IMG/VR virus record: IMGVR_UViG_3300042352_000239
Coordinates: 1 to 39,997 of that record
Direction: 5' to 3' (one strand)
DNA: 39,997 nt
Source: a virus
Positions within the stretch are counted from its first letter, which is position 1, and each line of letters starts with the position of its first letter. Made by a program: the position numbers and the translations under genes. This document shows positions 28,347 through 36,865 of this stretch, in pieces. Under the pieces are notes generated by a model. It had not been told where the DNA came from. It made no database searches and saw only the letters and a list, made by a program, of their open reading frames with translations.

Positions 28347-28786
28347 CGCGGCGTCTCCAAATCAGAAATGACACTAACATATTCGACGGCATAAGACAAT
28401 CGCGCAGACGCAACTGGGTTTTCACCTTCAACGCTTATGTCAACATTGCTTTCGCGCAAGATACAGCTTTTCGCCAAGCCGCCAAGAGTGAAGTCGTTCC
28501 CAAGGGCGTCCTCGATCAAAACGCAGGCATCGTCGATGGCGTTTACGATTGTGCCGCTTGATGACTTGATATGGATTTCAATAACCACACCAAGCGAACC
28601 CAGAAGCGTCTTGAACCCGATTGTGGCAAGGCTGGTGTCAAGGCGATTGGTGTAAACAACAGCCGCTGGCAATTTACCATCATCCAGAGCGTAGGATCGC
28701 ATCTTATAGACCCTACCGGAGAAGAACGGCAGAGCGCCAATGACTGTGGCAATATGGTCGCGGATTTGATTATTAATATGAGACAT
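28343..28786 (-). CDS. Tail terminator-like protein, second copy
   Basis: The 147-aa protein resembles lambda gpU-type tail terminators and is a paralogue of the gene just upstream (28786-29295): shared QIRD...AT near the start, YALDDGKLPA, LATIG near 56, and GGLAKSCILRESNVDIS near the end. Tail terminators cap the growing tube and join it to the head. Having two copies is unusual. The ORF overlaps the 47-aa gene by ATGA. Confidence 0.68.
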   Translation of the reverse strand: MSHINNQIRDHIATVIGALPFFSGRVYKMRSYALDDGKLPAAVVYTNRLDTSLATIGFKTLLGSLGVVIEIHIKSSSGTIVNAIDDACVLIEDALGNDFTLGGLAKSCILRESNVDISVEGENPVASARLSYAVEYVSVISDLETPR

Positions 28787-29295
28787 TATACAGACACCTG
28801 ACTATTGCCTATGGCGGTCATGTAGCGGACATCAAATATCAGCTTGCCTGTGCCTACGGCTTTCTCGCCAGTGGTCTGAACAGCAAAGTCTGAACTGGTC
28901 AGAACGCAGCTTTTGGCAAGACCGCCAAAGTCATAGTCTTCGCCAACCACCTGAGCCAGATCGGCTGCAAACTGCTCGATATTCTCGAATATGTTGAGGC
29001 TTGAGCCTTTGTTAATAATGTCAACCCGCAACTCAAGGCTATGCTCTAGCTTGCGCTCGCCGATGGTCGCCAGATTGGTAATGTCTGATGTCGTGTAAAC
29101 GCACAGCGCCGGTAGCTGGCTTTCGTCAAGGGAGTAACGCCGGAACTTGTAAATTGTGCCGGTGCCGAGAATGCTATCCCCGTCCGTCAGTTGATTGCCC
29201 GCACGGTCGCGCAAAACAATCCCGAATCTATCATAGATAAATCCGGTTAGAAGTGTGGCAACATAGTCCCTGATTTGCTGCCGCACATGGGCCAT
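28786..29295 (-). CDS. Tail terminator-like protein, first copy
   Basis: A 169-aa paralogue of the neighbouring gene with an extra N-terminal insertion (YDRFGIVLRDRAGNQLTDGD). Shared elements include QIRDYVATLL, YSLDESQLPALCVYT, ITNLATIGERKLEHSLELRV and GGLAKSCVLTSSDFAV. The two may form different ends of the tail, or one may serve a joining role. It lies 1 bp after the head-tail joining gene and is coupled to its paralogue by a TAATG-type overlap. Confidence 0.68.
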   Translation of the reverse strand: MAHVRQQIRDYVATLLTGFIYDRFGIVLRDRAGNQLTDGDSILGTGTIYKFRRYSLDESQLPALCVYTTSDITNLATIGERKLEHSLELRVDIINKGSSLNIFENIEQFAADLAQVVGEDYDFGGLAKSCVLTSSDFAVQTTGEKAVGTGKLIFDVRYMTAIGNSQVSV

Positions 29296-29296
29296 G

Positions 29297-29608
29297 TCAT
29301 ACCTTTTCGAGCAATAGCGTAGAAACGCCGGTCCCGTCTGTTAGCACGACACGCACCTTATAAGCAACGGTGCGGATCACAATGTCATCGCCGTCAGCCG
29401 CATTTGGAACATCCACCGTGCGGCAAACAAACTGCGGAGCAGGGATCGTGATGTCCATTAGGTCGGTAGCGTTGCGGCTCGCCTGTGGAGCATCAAATAT
29501 GCCCTGAACAGTAGAGGCGCTACCACCAGCAGGAGTGTAGGTGGCAGCCTCTGCGAAATCATCTAACTCGAAAAAATCGAGTATGTCAGCGGGTGACTCA
29601 ACCGGCAC
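29297..29608 (-). CDS. Head-tail joining protein (gpFII-like), 103 aa
   Basis: The protein starts with GTG at 29608 (no ATG available) and has a beta-rich layout (VVLTDGTGVSTLLLEKV at the end, GIFDAPQASRNATDL in the middle) like lambda gpFII and related head-tail joining proteins. It overlaps the 71-aa gene by 11 bp. It lies between the capsid genes and the tail-terminator genes, the expected place. Assignment is from size, order and pattern. Confidence 0.65.
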   Translation of the reverse strand: MPVESPADILDFFELDDFAEAATYTPAGGSASTVQGIFDAPQASRNATDLMDITIPAPQFVCRTVDVPNAADGDDIVIRTVAYKVRVVLTDGTGVSTLLLEKV

Positions 29609-29813
29609 GGGGCGGGCGACCGCGCTTGGGCATTACGGGATCACGGTGTTCAACCACCGGAGCCTCTGCAACGCGAACGGCTTCTTCAGTTACAATTGCC
29701 AGCTTGCCAGCAGCAACTAGCACAACAGCTTCGTTGGCAGGAAGGCTTACAAGATCACCAGCCTGCAACGGACCCTGAGACGTAACAACGCCGCGAATAC
29801 ATTTATACTGCAT
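29598..29813 (-). CDS. 71-aa small head or neck protein with basic tail
   Basis: I start at the ATG at 29813, which follows GGGGAATATT; two earlier ATGs lack such a site. The sequence reads MQYKCIRGVVTSQGPLQAGD, VSLPANEAVVLVAAGKLAIV and ends in the basic MPKRGRPPRAG, an AT-hook-like stretch. It could be a neck or DNA-entry helper; the family is not recognised. A hairpin (GGGGAC 29833-29838 with GTCCCC 29860-29865) lies between it and the capsid gene. Confidence 0.62.
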   Translation of the reverse strand: MQYKCIRGVVTSQGPLQAGDLVSLPANEAVVLVAAGKLAIVTEEAVRVAEAPVVEHRDPVMPKRGRPPRAG

Positions 29814-29874
29814 AATATTCCCCATAGAAGTCGGGGACCGAGATGACTTCCAAATCCCAGTCCCCAACATTCAA

Positions 29875-31698
29875 TTACACGCCGTCGTTGTTGTAGGCGA
29901 AGCTGACCGCATGGCGGACGGCAACGTCAACAGTCTGGAGCGCGACGATACGGACGGTGCCGGTCGTTGATGCGGTATAAGGATCGACGGTGAGATCCAA
30001 TCCAGCCCACATTCCGATTAGGCAGTCTTGGAAATTCCCGAAGTAAACGTTACCAGCAGTTGCCTGCTGCGAACGAATTACGCGGTAGCCGTTGGCCTGA
30101 CCATTTTCGATCACGAACATGCCCGAACCAGTGTCTTTCGACTTGGTCTTGAGACCGCCGTAGGTGGCTGCGTCGGTGATGTACGCGAGGTTGCCCATGA
30201 GAGCATTGTCTTCGGCAACAGCCGATTCCAGTGCAACCATTTCAGCAAAGGTCGGAACCGCAGCAGCAAAGCTGGTCGGCTTGTTGACACCAACGGTGTT
30301 CAGGATACCGGTCGGCTGACCCGACAGGCCCGTACCTTCCAGAGCGCCCTTATCAATGGCAAGTGCCAGAGCCTGCGTCAGGTCATCACGAACCAAGGCT
30401 TCAATCGCCGGAGTTGACTGGAGGATCAACTGACGGGTCATGTCAGTGAACGCACCGATGTTCTTCGGCGTGAGGCTGACGGTGCCGAAGGTCGGTTCCG
30501 ACTCAGAAGCCGCACCACCTTCAGTGCTGATCCAAGCGCCGGTCGAAGCAGCGGTCTTCTTCGGGATAGCCACGTTGCCAACCAGACCGGGGAGCATACG
30601 AGCGCCAGCCTGCATGACCGAAGCCTGATTGCGCAGAACGTCGATGAACTCGTTAGCAAGCAGATTGGTTGCAACGATTTCGTTATCGTCCGACGTGTTC
30701 AGGTCGCGCTGTTTCCACATGCCAAGAACGTCGGTCGGAACCATGACGCCCTGAGCCGAGCGGCCATAACGCTGTGCAGCAGCTTCCGAGGCTTCAAACT
30801 CGAATGCAGCAGCTTCGCGCAGGCGGCGGTCGCCGGGGTTAGCAAGTGCGGCAATCGCACGAACGACCGAGAACTGGCGGACTTCCTTCTTGGAAAGGCC
30901 GATGTTGTCGTTTTCGAGCGGCTTGTCGTTGCCAATTACGTCGAGCAGTTCGCCACGGAACTGTTCAATGCTCTTGCCAGCCTTGATGGCGGCATCGCCC
31001 AGATCGCGCTTGTTATGGCGAGCAGCGAGCGACAGGATTTCAGATACGTTGCGGGCAGCGTCAGCAGCAGCTTCGGCCCGAACCGCATCCAGATTAACTT
31101 CGTCAGTCATTTTGACTTCCTTTTTGATGGATGGTTCAACTTTAGGTTGGGGTTCGAGAGCAGCCGCGCTGCGGCCCACGCCAACTGACGGGTCGGCAGG
31201 GATCGAAACGACGGATACCTCAAGGGGCGACCACGAACGAACAAGATATTCATCTTTGCCCGAAGCAGAACGCTCCATTTTGTTGACGCGGTAACCGACC
31301 GAGACGTTCGCCCGAATACCATCGACAACATCCTGATAAACTTCCTCCGCGAGTGCCGAACGCCCGAACCGGACTCTGGCCCGTAGCTTTCGATCAGCAG
31401 AAAGTTCAACAGATTCGATTACGCCAATTTGCTTCTCCATATCGTGATCGAGAAGAAGTGGCGCACGGCCAGAGGCAAGAAACGCCATATCAATGGCATT
31501 GCCCTCATGAACCAGAATTTCCTTGCCGAAGCTGCGCTCAACCGGCAATTCCGAGGAAACGGCAATGTCAACGGTGCGCTTTTTATCGTCGCGGCCTCGG
31601 ACATCCATGTCAACAGCAGCGCGATGAACGGTAACGGGGTCTGCCCGCTCCTCAATCACCGCCTCTACGTCGATGCTTTCGTTTGTATCTTCAGGCAC
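29875..31698 (-). CDS. Prohead protease-major capsid protein fusion (HK97 fold)
   Basis: I choose GTG 31698 (GGGGGT upstream), giving 607 aa; a GTG at 31731 has no site. Residues about 30-190 are an S78-type prohead protease: His in LLLDHDMEKQIG, Ser in ANVSVGYRV, then EVSVVSIPADPSVG. The rest is an HK97-type capsid protein (MLPGLVGNVAIPKKTAASTG, AFTDMTRQLILQSTPAIEAL, GTGLSGQPTGILNTVG). Between them a scaffold-like helical part begins MTDEVNLDAVRAEAAADAAR. An ATG at 31110 with its own AAGGAAG site would give a 411-aa protein without protease. Confidence 0.9.
   Translation of the reverse strand: MPEDTNESIDVEAVIEERADPVTVHRAAVDMDVRGRDDKKRTVDIAVSSELPVERSFGKEILVHEGNAIDMAFLASGRAPLLLDHDMEKQIGVIESVELSADRKLRARVRFGRSALAEEVYQDVVDGIRANVSVGYRVNKMERSASGKDEYLVRSWSPLEVSVVSIPADPSVGVGRSAAALEPQPKVEPSIKKEVKMTDEVNLDAVRAEAAADAARNVSEILSLAARHNKRDLGDAAIKAGKSIEQFRGELLDVIGNDKPLENDNIGLSKKEVRQFSVVRAIAALANPGDRRLREAAAFEFEASEAAAQRYGRSAQGVMVPTDVLGMWKQRDLNTSDDNEIVATNLLANEFIDVLRNQASVMQAGARMLPGLVGNVAIPKKTAASTGAWISTEGGAASESEPTFGTVSLTPKNIGAFTDMTRQLILQSTPAIEALVRDDLTQALALAIDKGALEGTGLSGQPTGILNTVGVNKPTSFAAAVPTFAEMVALESAVAEDNALMGNLAYITDAATYGGLKTKSKDTGSGMFVIENGQANGYRVIRSQQATAGNVYFGNFQDCLIGMWAGLDLTVDPYTASTTGTVRIVALQTVDVAVRHAVSFAYNNDGV
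31105..31126 (-). promoter_or_regulatory. Internal ribosome binding site for unfused capsid protein
   Basis: The minus strand reads AAGGAAG, six bases, then ATG (31110-31108), in frame with the capsid part of the fusion. It would give a 411-residue product that starts at the scaffold-like helical domain, so capsid subunits could exceed protease-capsid fusions. Confidence 0.65.
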
Positions 31699-31756
31699 GT
31701 TTACCCCCAAAATTTTAAAATAAAATAACACGGCAGCCCATAGGGGTCAACCGAAA

Positions 31757-32779
31757 CTAAAAGGCCATAGAAATGAGGGCGATTAGCTCCCCATCAGTCG
31801 GATCATTCCAGCTTGATTTGGCCTCTACACTTCTCACCCAGCCGCTTGCTTCGGCGGATGTCGCACGAATTTCCGCATTGACTTCGCCAATTGCAAATAC
31901 CCTGCCAACGCCACTGGTCGAGATGGCGGCGGGAGCATAGGCCTCGCCATCAATCGCGACTTCTTGCTTTTCTTCCTCATCAAAATCCCAGAGGATCGCC
32001 GGTCTGAATGGGCGGCGGCGAGGACCAATAACCGAACCAGCCGTGATCGGTGCTGGAGGCGCAATGCTTCCATTCGTGACCGCTGGAGCAAAGAAGCCAT
32101 TGTTATTGCCAAAGAGGATCGGGTTTATCGTCTGCCCCGCGCCAGTGGCTGTGACAGTCGGCGGGAATATAAACTCGCTATCCGCGAACATTGGCGGAGC
32201 AATAATATTAAGATTTCTGGCGGTCGGGCCATAAAAAGTCTGGCCGTTAGTGACCAAGCCAGCCGCAAGGTTTCTGGTTGCCGATATGCTGGCCGCATAG
32301 AAAGTCTGGCTGTTGCTGACCAGAGCCGGGGCAAGCGTATTGGATCGGGTCGCGCTAGGAGAATAAAAGGTCTGGCCGTTACTATAAAGGCTCGCCGACA
32401 GGCTGTTTAAGCGCGTTACAGTCGGCGCATAAAAAGTCTGGCCGTTGGTAAATAAGCCCGCACTTAGCGCCCGCGTAGCCGTTACAGTGGCCGCGAAGAA
32501 TGTTTGGGTATTGGTGTAAAATGGTGCCGTCAGCGCCGTGACTTGCGCGATTGTCGGCCCATAAAAAGTCTGACTATTTGTCAGTAAATTCGGGGCAAGC
32601 GTTATTGTGCCACGACCAACAGTAGCCGAATAAAAAGTTTGAGTGTTGGTATAGAGGGACGGCGACAAGCCCCCCAAATTTTGATTAGCTACAGAATCAT
32701 CGTCAAACCAGCCAGCCGGTTGCAGGTCTGGGTCAAACCATGCAACTGGGACTAATTGAGGATCAAAAGTGCCTGCCAT
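31757..32779 (-). CDS. Structural protein with nine 22-residue TN-QTFY repeats
   Basis: The 340-aa protein contains nine tandem units of about 22 residues with the pattern L..xL.(T/S)N.QTFY.xTVT, covering residues about 38-236; the last two are degenerate. This is a repeated beta-strand rhythm like phage appendage or head-fibre proteins. The N-terminus has AWFDPDLQPAGWFDDD, and the C-terminal 100 residues form a separate domain (RRPFRPAILWDFDEEEKQE). It lies between portal and capsid genes, so a head or neck appendage is likely. Start at 32779 overlaps the upstream stop. Confidence 0.72.
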   Translation of the reverse strand: MAGTFDPQLVPVAWFDPDLQPAGWFDDDSVANQNLGGLSPSLYTNTQTFYSATVGRGTITLAPNLLTNSQTFYGPTIAQVTALTAPFYTNTQTFFAATVTATRALSAGLFTNGQTFYAPTVTRLNSLSASLYSNGQTFYSPSATRSNTLAPALVSNSQTFYAASISATRNLAAGLVTNGQTFYGPTARNLNIIAPPMFADSEFIFPPTVTATGAGQTINPILFGNNNGFFAPAVTNGSIAPPAPITAGSVIGPRRRPFRPAILWDFDEEEKQEVAIDGEAYAPAAISTSGVGRVFAIGEVNAEIRATSAEASGWVRSVEAKSSWNDPTDGELIALISMAF

Positions 32780-33681
32780 TAACTTACGGCTGCGTAAATG
32801 CTCGCAGTCGTGCCGGTGATTGCGGCTGCCGTAGTCGGCAAGCTGGTTGTCAGGCCGGTTGTGCTAGTGCCATAGATGATTGGGGCAGAGTTAGCCAACT
32901 GACCGCCAGTCCTTGCCGTACCGCCCTTAAGCGTTGCAACCGTGGTCGCGGTCATCATGTAGCCGATATAATACGCACCACTAACAGGAACGCGATAGGG
33001 CGTGGTCATGGCAAGCGTCTTGACGGTGTTGGCAGGCCAAGCACTAGTGGTCTGGTTTGCCGACTGTGCGAGCAAGTTGCGGTTAATATCGTAAAGAGCG
33101 AAGAAATAGTTCGTCGGCGTGCCTGCCGCAGTCGTTGCGCTTGACAGCGTGATATTCGAAACCAACTGACCAGCCGTCAGATAGATAAGCTGCATTCCCA
33201 GCGTGCCGGATGCAGGCGCAGAGGTGTTGACTTCTGGGCAAAGTTCGCGGGGCATGCTTTCCGCAAGCGTGTTTGTGATTCCAAGGTTGGGCTTGGCCGG
33301 TGGCTGATAGGTATATTCAGCAAGTGTTCCCGTGCGGTGAACCCAAGCGCCATTTTCGTTAAAGTTGAGGTGCTCATCCGGCAAAAGCGTGCAGTTCACC
33401 AGATCGACGTTATTCGTGCCATCGAAGTGCTGAATAGTTACCGTTGTCGCTACGGTGCTGCTGACATTGTGAATATACAGCGCCTTAACGTTACGCTGCG
33501 TCGAAGCACCGGGCGATGCCACAACGGTCGTTGTCGTTGCCGTGACAATCGGCGGCGTGTTGGTGCGCCCCGGCGTGACAGTCGTGCCGGAAATATCCAC
33601 ATAGGAAGCATGGACATCGACATCAGCCGCACTGCCAGTGACAATGCGGATAATGTCAGAAGTTGAAGTTAGCAGCAGCAT
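32779..33681 (-). CDS. Virion structural protein, possible head fibre, 300 aa
   Basis: I start at the ATG at 33681 with AAGG 8 bp upstream; the longer reading from 33756 would overlap the HNH gene. The N-terminal MLLLTSTSDIIRIVTGSAAD, VDVHASYVDISG and TTVTPGRTNTPPIVT are typical of a phage structural-protein family in this genome position. The Thr/Ala-rich C-terminal half (TVKTLAMTTPYRVPVSGAYY) looks like a beta-rich adhesin domain. Role unknown; an appendage at head or neck is the best guess. Confidence 0.65.
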   Translation of the reverse strand: MLLLTSTSDIIRIVTGSAADVDVHASYVDISGTTVTPGRTNTPPIVTATTTTVVASPGASTQRNVKALYIHNVSSTVATTVTIQHFDGTNNVDLVNCTLLPDEHLNFNENGAWVHRTGTLAEYTYQPPAKPNLGITNTLAESMPRELCPEVNTSAPASGTLGMQLIYLTAGQLVSNITLSSATTAAGTPTNYFFALYDINRNLLAQSANQTTSAWPANTVKTLAMTTPYRVPVSGAYYIGYMMTATTVATLKGGTARTGGQLANSAPIIYGTSTTGLTTSLPTTAAAITGTTASIYAAVS

Positions 33682-33721
33682 GGCAAGCCTTAAAGTTGGA
33701 AAATACCAGATACGTTCCGCA

Positions 33722-34372
33722 TCATACACTATGCTCAAAGCAACGGCAACCCGCACAGTGGTAGTCAGCGGCCCTTATGCCTGCTGGCTGCGATCTTTTC
33801 CATAATTCAAGGTTTTCGGGCCTATTATCGTCACGAACGCCGTTTATGTGATGAACGTTTTCATTTTTCTGAAGCGGCCTGCCCAACATTTGCTGCATAA
33901 CATACCGATGCTCCCACATCCAGCTATTGCTGCTTGTTCCTCTTTTTGTTTTTACGCCTTGTGTGTTTGGCGGCACTTTAACTATTTTGTAACCGCTGCC
34001 TCCATCTCGCACCGTCCCGACAGGGCATTTGTGTTGGTAATGGCATGATTTTGAGCAAAACCGACCTAAAGTCTTTTTCTTCCGAACAAAGGTTTTGCCG
34101 CAATTCTCACATATAAAAGTTCCGCGTTTGCAAGTTTCTGAGCAATATGTAGCGCGAGGAGTTGACGGTATAAATTGCTGTTCGCACCGCTTGCAATTCT
34201 TGCGATAACACAAAGTTGAACAATAATCCGAGCCGCCGTGCGGAAACGTTGCAAACTCAACAAGGCACGTTGGGCAGCTTTTTATTTTAGCACGCTGTCT
34301 GTTGCCTGTGTTTTGGATAAACCAAATGGTCCCGTTTTCATCGGTGATACTGCGAGGGAGATTATTTTTCAT
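33722..34372 (-). CDS. HNH homing endonuclease with multiple zinc fingers, 216 aa
   Basis: Several CxxC-type fingers line the N-terminal half (CPTCLVEF, YCSTLCYRKNCKRCEQQF, YCSETCKRGTFICENCGKTF, FCSKSCHYQHKC), followed by a C-terminal HNH_3 domain: WMWEHRYVMQQMLGRPLQKN, then ENVHHINGVRDDNRPENLE. This is a free-standing homing endonuclease. The gene lies between late structural genes, its codon use is clearly A+T-rich, and it interrupts the series of head-related genes without destroying a neighbour. It ends 40 bp before the 300-aa gene. Confidence 0.88.
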   Translation of the reverse strand: MKNNLPRSITDENGTIWFIQNTGNRQRAKIKSCPTCLVEFATFPHGGSDYCSTLCYRKNCKRCEQQFIPSTPRATYCSETCKRGTFICENCGKTFVRKKKTLGRFCSKSCHYQHKCPVGTVRDGGSGYKIVKVPPNTQGVKTKRGTSSNSWMWEHRYVMQQMLGRPLQKNENVHHINGVRDDNRPENLELWKRSQPAGIRAADYHCAGCRCFEHSV

Positions 34373-34402
34373 AGCCCCGTCATATCACAAGAATCACAAC
34401 GC

Positions 34403-34804
34403 TTAAAGCTGAAATATTCCAGAGACTGACCAAGTGATTGTAATATCCCCGCCATTTGGCGTGACTGGCAGGCCGGTAACGCCGGTATCGATAAACGCAA
34501 CAAGGCGCGAGGTGGCTGCTACCGTGGTGTCAATATAGATAACCAAAGCTTCAGCCGAGTTGCCTGTAACCCCGCTATAAGTCACGTTATCGCCGTCAAA
34601 CAAACCGTTGGTGACGGTTGTGTTCGCGATGGTCTGCGCTGTGCCTACAACGCCAGTAAGCGAAGTCAGAAATTCATGCGCGCCCGAATAAGTGTAAGTG
34701 CCGGTATCGACCAAGGCCACCTTGACGGTCAAATCATTAATATCGGTGTTCGCAGCACCATCAAGCAGGGCTTGCTTGTAAAGCGGATAAATTGCGTTGG
34801 CCAT
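34403..34804 (-). CDS. Virion protein of a common phage family, 133 aa
   Basis: The protein begins MANAIYPLYKQALLDGAANT and contains VKVALVDTGTYTYSGAHEFL and LPVTPNGGDITITWS. Proteins with this pattern are common near the head or fibre genes of phages from Proteobacteria and are likely structural. Beta-rich, no catalytic motif. It starts by TAATG coupling from the 136-aa gene. It lies just upstream of the HNH gene, which separates it from the other appendage genes. Confidence 0.68.
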   Translation of the reverse strand: MANAIYPLYKQALLDGAANTDINDLTVKVALVDTGTYTYSGAHEFLTSLTGVVGTAQTIANTTVTNGLFDGDNVTYSGVTGNSAEALVIYIDTTVAATSRLVAFIDTGVTGLPVTPNGGDITITWSVSGIFQL

Positions 34805-35214
34805 TACCTGATCCTTATAAGTCCATTGCCGTCACTCGGCATGTTTACAGCAAAGCGTCCATTTCTGCAAACGACATTGCCACCAAAGCTTAGGGCCGCA
34901 ACGGCCCTATTGTCCTTGCTGGCGTTATAAACCAGCGCCCCAGCCGCTTCAAAGGTGGCCTGCCGCCACTCTGGCTGGTCAAAGTTGATGATCGCCGCAT
35001 TGCCAGAAAATCCAGAGGCAATGCCAGTCAGGACAATGCCGCCAGCCTCATAACCGCGTCCTTCGACCTCGCCATCAGCCGTATAGGCTTGGGTTTCCCC
35101 ATCGAGAACGGCAGCTTCGGTATAAAGAGCCATGCGATACTCATCAGACAGGCTATGAACCCCGTCCATCACCTCGGCCTTGTACGACCGGCAAAGCGCA
35201 GTCTCAATTGCCAT
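34804..35214 (-). CDS. Virion-associated protein, 136 aa
   Basis: I start at ATG 35214, which has GAGG upstream and overlaps the portal stop by 11 bp; a reading from 35241 would run further into the portal gene. It reads MAIETALCRSYKAEVMDGVH, then DEYRMALYTEAAVLDGETQA and GRGYEAGGIVLTG, a pattern repeated in many phages next to the 133-aa family above. No catalytic motif. The pair probably belongs to one structure, perhaps decoration or fibre. Confidence 0.65.
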   Translation of the reverse strand: MAIETALCRSYKAEVMDGVHSLSDEYRMALYTEAAVLDGETQAYTADGEVEGRGYEAGGIVLTGIASGFSGNAAIINFDQPEWRQATFEAAGALVYNASKDNRAVAALSFGGNVVCRNGRFAVNMPSDGNGLIRIR

Positions 35215-36865
35215 CTTCGTCCTCCGCAATCTCAGCGCCAATCACAACGCCTTCTGCATCCCGAACCAGCTTGATTGACCGCTTTGCCGGTGCCAATTCA
35301 GTGTGCTTGACCTGAACCTCAACCGGAGGTGCCTGAATAAAGGTCGGAGCCATCGAACGGACGGGTGCATCGTCCTCATCCTGATCGTCACTGCTATCGC
35401 TATCCTCGACATCCATCCCCTTGGCAGCCTTGTTGCCGCCGAATGGGAAGAAGGCCAGTTCAAGACCAAACTGGTCAGCCAATTCCTTGTCGCGTTGCCA
35501 CTGGCTAAGAGTTTCCTCGATGTCGCGGCCATACTGGGTCGAAACATCCTGCATCGACATGATGCCGTTGTGCATCGCCTCGACAGCGGCGTTGACTTCC
35601 TTCTGAGGATCAACCCATTGCCAACCGCGTCCACGGAAATGGCTGGCTGTGAAGAATTTAGGGAAGCGTGACGCTGGGATCGGAATATAGCCGAACTCCA
35701 TAACGTGCATGAGCCACACCCCATAGGCTTGCAGCACAAAGTGATCCAGCATGAACTGCTGCATCATCTTATAAGCGTCACGCTCCTCCAGCGCCCCCTG
35801 TCGGATCGAACTGTAAGAGGTTCCCTCAAGATCGTTAGATAGCGAGGCATAAGAGACGTTCAAGCCAGATGCGATCCCGCGCAGAATGCCCTTCTGGAAA
35901 TCCGAGAACGCAGTCGCCGGATGGCTAGGATCGAACGGTTTGAAATCAACACCAGCCGGAAGCTGATGGAATGTACCCGGCTCCGCATCAATGATTGGGA
36001 CGTTATTCTCGTAATCGTCCGCAGGGGCATCCTCGCCACTCTCAGACGTAAAGAAGCCCATCTTCGATGCAGCCATGCGGCTTGCGACCAACTCTGCCTC
36101 GCGGTGAGCGTTTAGCATCTTAAGCTGGCTGATCGCCGAGTGCATCCAAGGCTCACCACGGGTCTGACCGGCGCGGATCGGATCATAAACATGAATTATG
36201 TTCTTAGCATCGATCCGCGTCGATTCGTTAATGGTGACCGTAGAAAAGTCATAATCGCCGGGGTGGCGCTTCTTAACCCAGTAAGCGATAGGACGCTGAT
36301 ACTGGTCAACCTCGATACCCATGCGAATTTCACGGCCATCCTTCAACCGCTGGTTCTTCTGCTCATCAATCAAATCGGCTTCAATCGGGTGATACGCAAC
36401 GCCATGAATAAATGCACGATTGCGGACCACCTGAACAAACGCCTCGCCGTCACGCGCCGTAGCCTCGATGACGTACTTCTGTAGATCGACCCAGCTAAGG
36501 CGTCCATCTGCGGTACAATTGCCCTTCAGGCCAAACTGCGTCCAAGCATCCTCGATAATCTGGTTACCGATTGTGTCCATCGTGTTGTTGGTATTACGGG
36601 CTTTCACCTGTAGCACCATGCCCTTGTCGCCAACCACGTTGGTTTTAAGCAGTGTCAAATAGCGTTTGACATAGACATCGTCCCGCGCCAGCGCCCGCGA
36701 ACGGTTGCGCATGGTGACAAGATCGGACTTAATTTCGCTATCAGGGCTGCGGCTGGATGCCAAAAAGTCAGCAAAAAGCCGACCAGTGTTCGCCGCGTGG
36801 TAAGAACGCTTTGAAACCTTGCCGCTCTTTTCAGGCAAACCAAGTATATCGCGCCACAGACTCAT
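35204..36865 (-). CDS. Portal protein, lambda family
   Basis: The 553-aa protein fits the lambda-type portal: MRNRSRALARDDVYVKRYLT near the N-terminus, VVGDKGMVLQVKAR, HPIEADLIDEQ, VYDPIRAGQTRGEPW, SSIRQGALEERD and the SHFRGRGWQWVDPQKEV region near 430. The acidic C-terminus (DVEDSDSSDDQDEDD) is less conserved. It forms the dodecameric vertex through which DNA enters. It follows the 195-aa connector-like gene (ATGA overlap) and is followed by the virion-associated pair. Confidence 0.92.
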   Translation of the reverse strand: MSLWRDILGLPEKSGKVSKRSYHAANTGRLFADFLASSRSPDSEIKSDLVTMRNRSRALARDDVYVKRYLTLLKTNVVGDKGMVLQVKARNTNNTMDTIGNQIIEDAWTQFGLKGNCTADGRLSWVDLQKYVIEATARDGEAFVQVVRNRAFIHGVAYHPIEADLIDEQKNQRLKDGREIRMGIEVDQYQRPIAYWVKKRHPGDYDFSTVTINESTRIDAKNIIHVYDPIRAGQTRGEPWMHSAISQLKMLNAHREAELVASRMAASKMGFFTSESGEDAPADDYENNVPIIDAEPGTFHQLPAGVDFKPFDPSHPATAFSDFQKGILRGIASGLNVSYASLSNDLEGTSYSSIRQGALEERDAYKMMQQFMLDHFVLQAYGVWLMHVMEFGYIPIPASRFPKFFTASHFRGRGWQWVDPQKEVNAAVEAMHNGIMSMQDVSTQYGRDIEETLSQWQRDKELADQFGLELAFFPFGGNKAAKGMDVEDSDSSDDQDEDDAPVRSMAPTFIQAPPVEVQVKHTELAPAKRSIKLVRDAEGVVIGAEIAEDEDGN

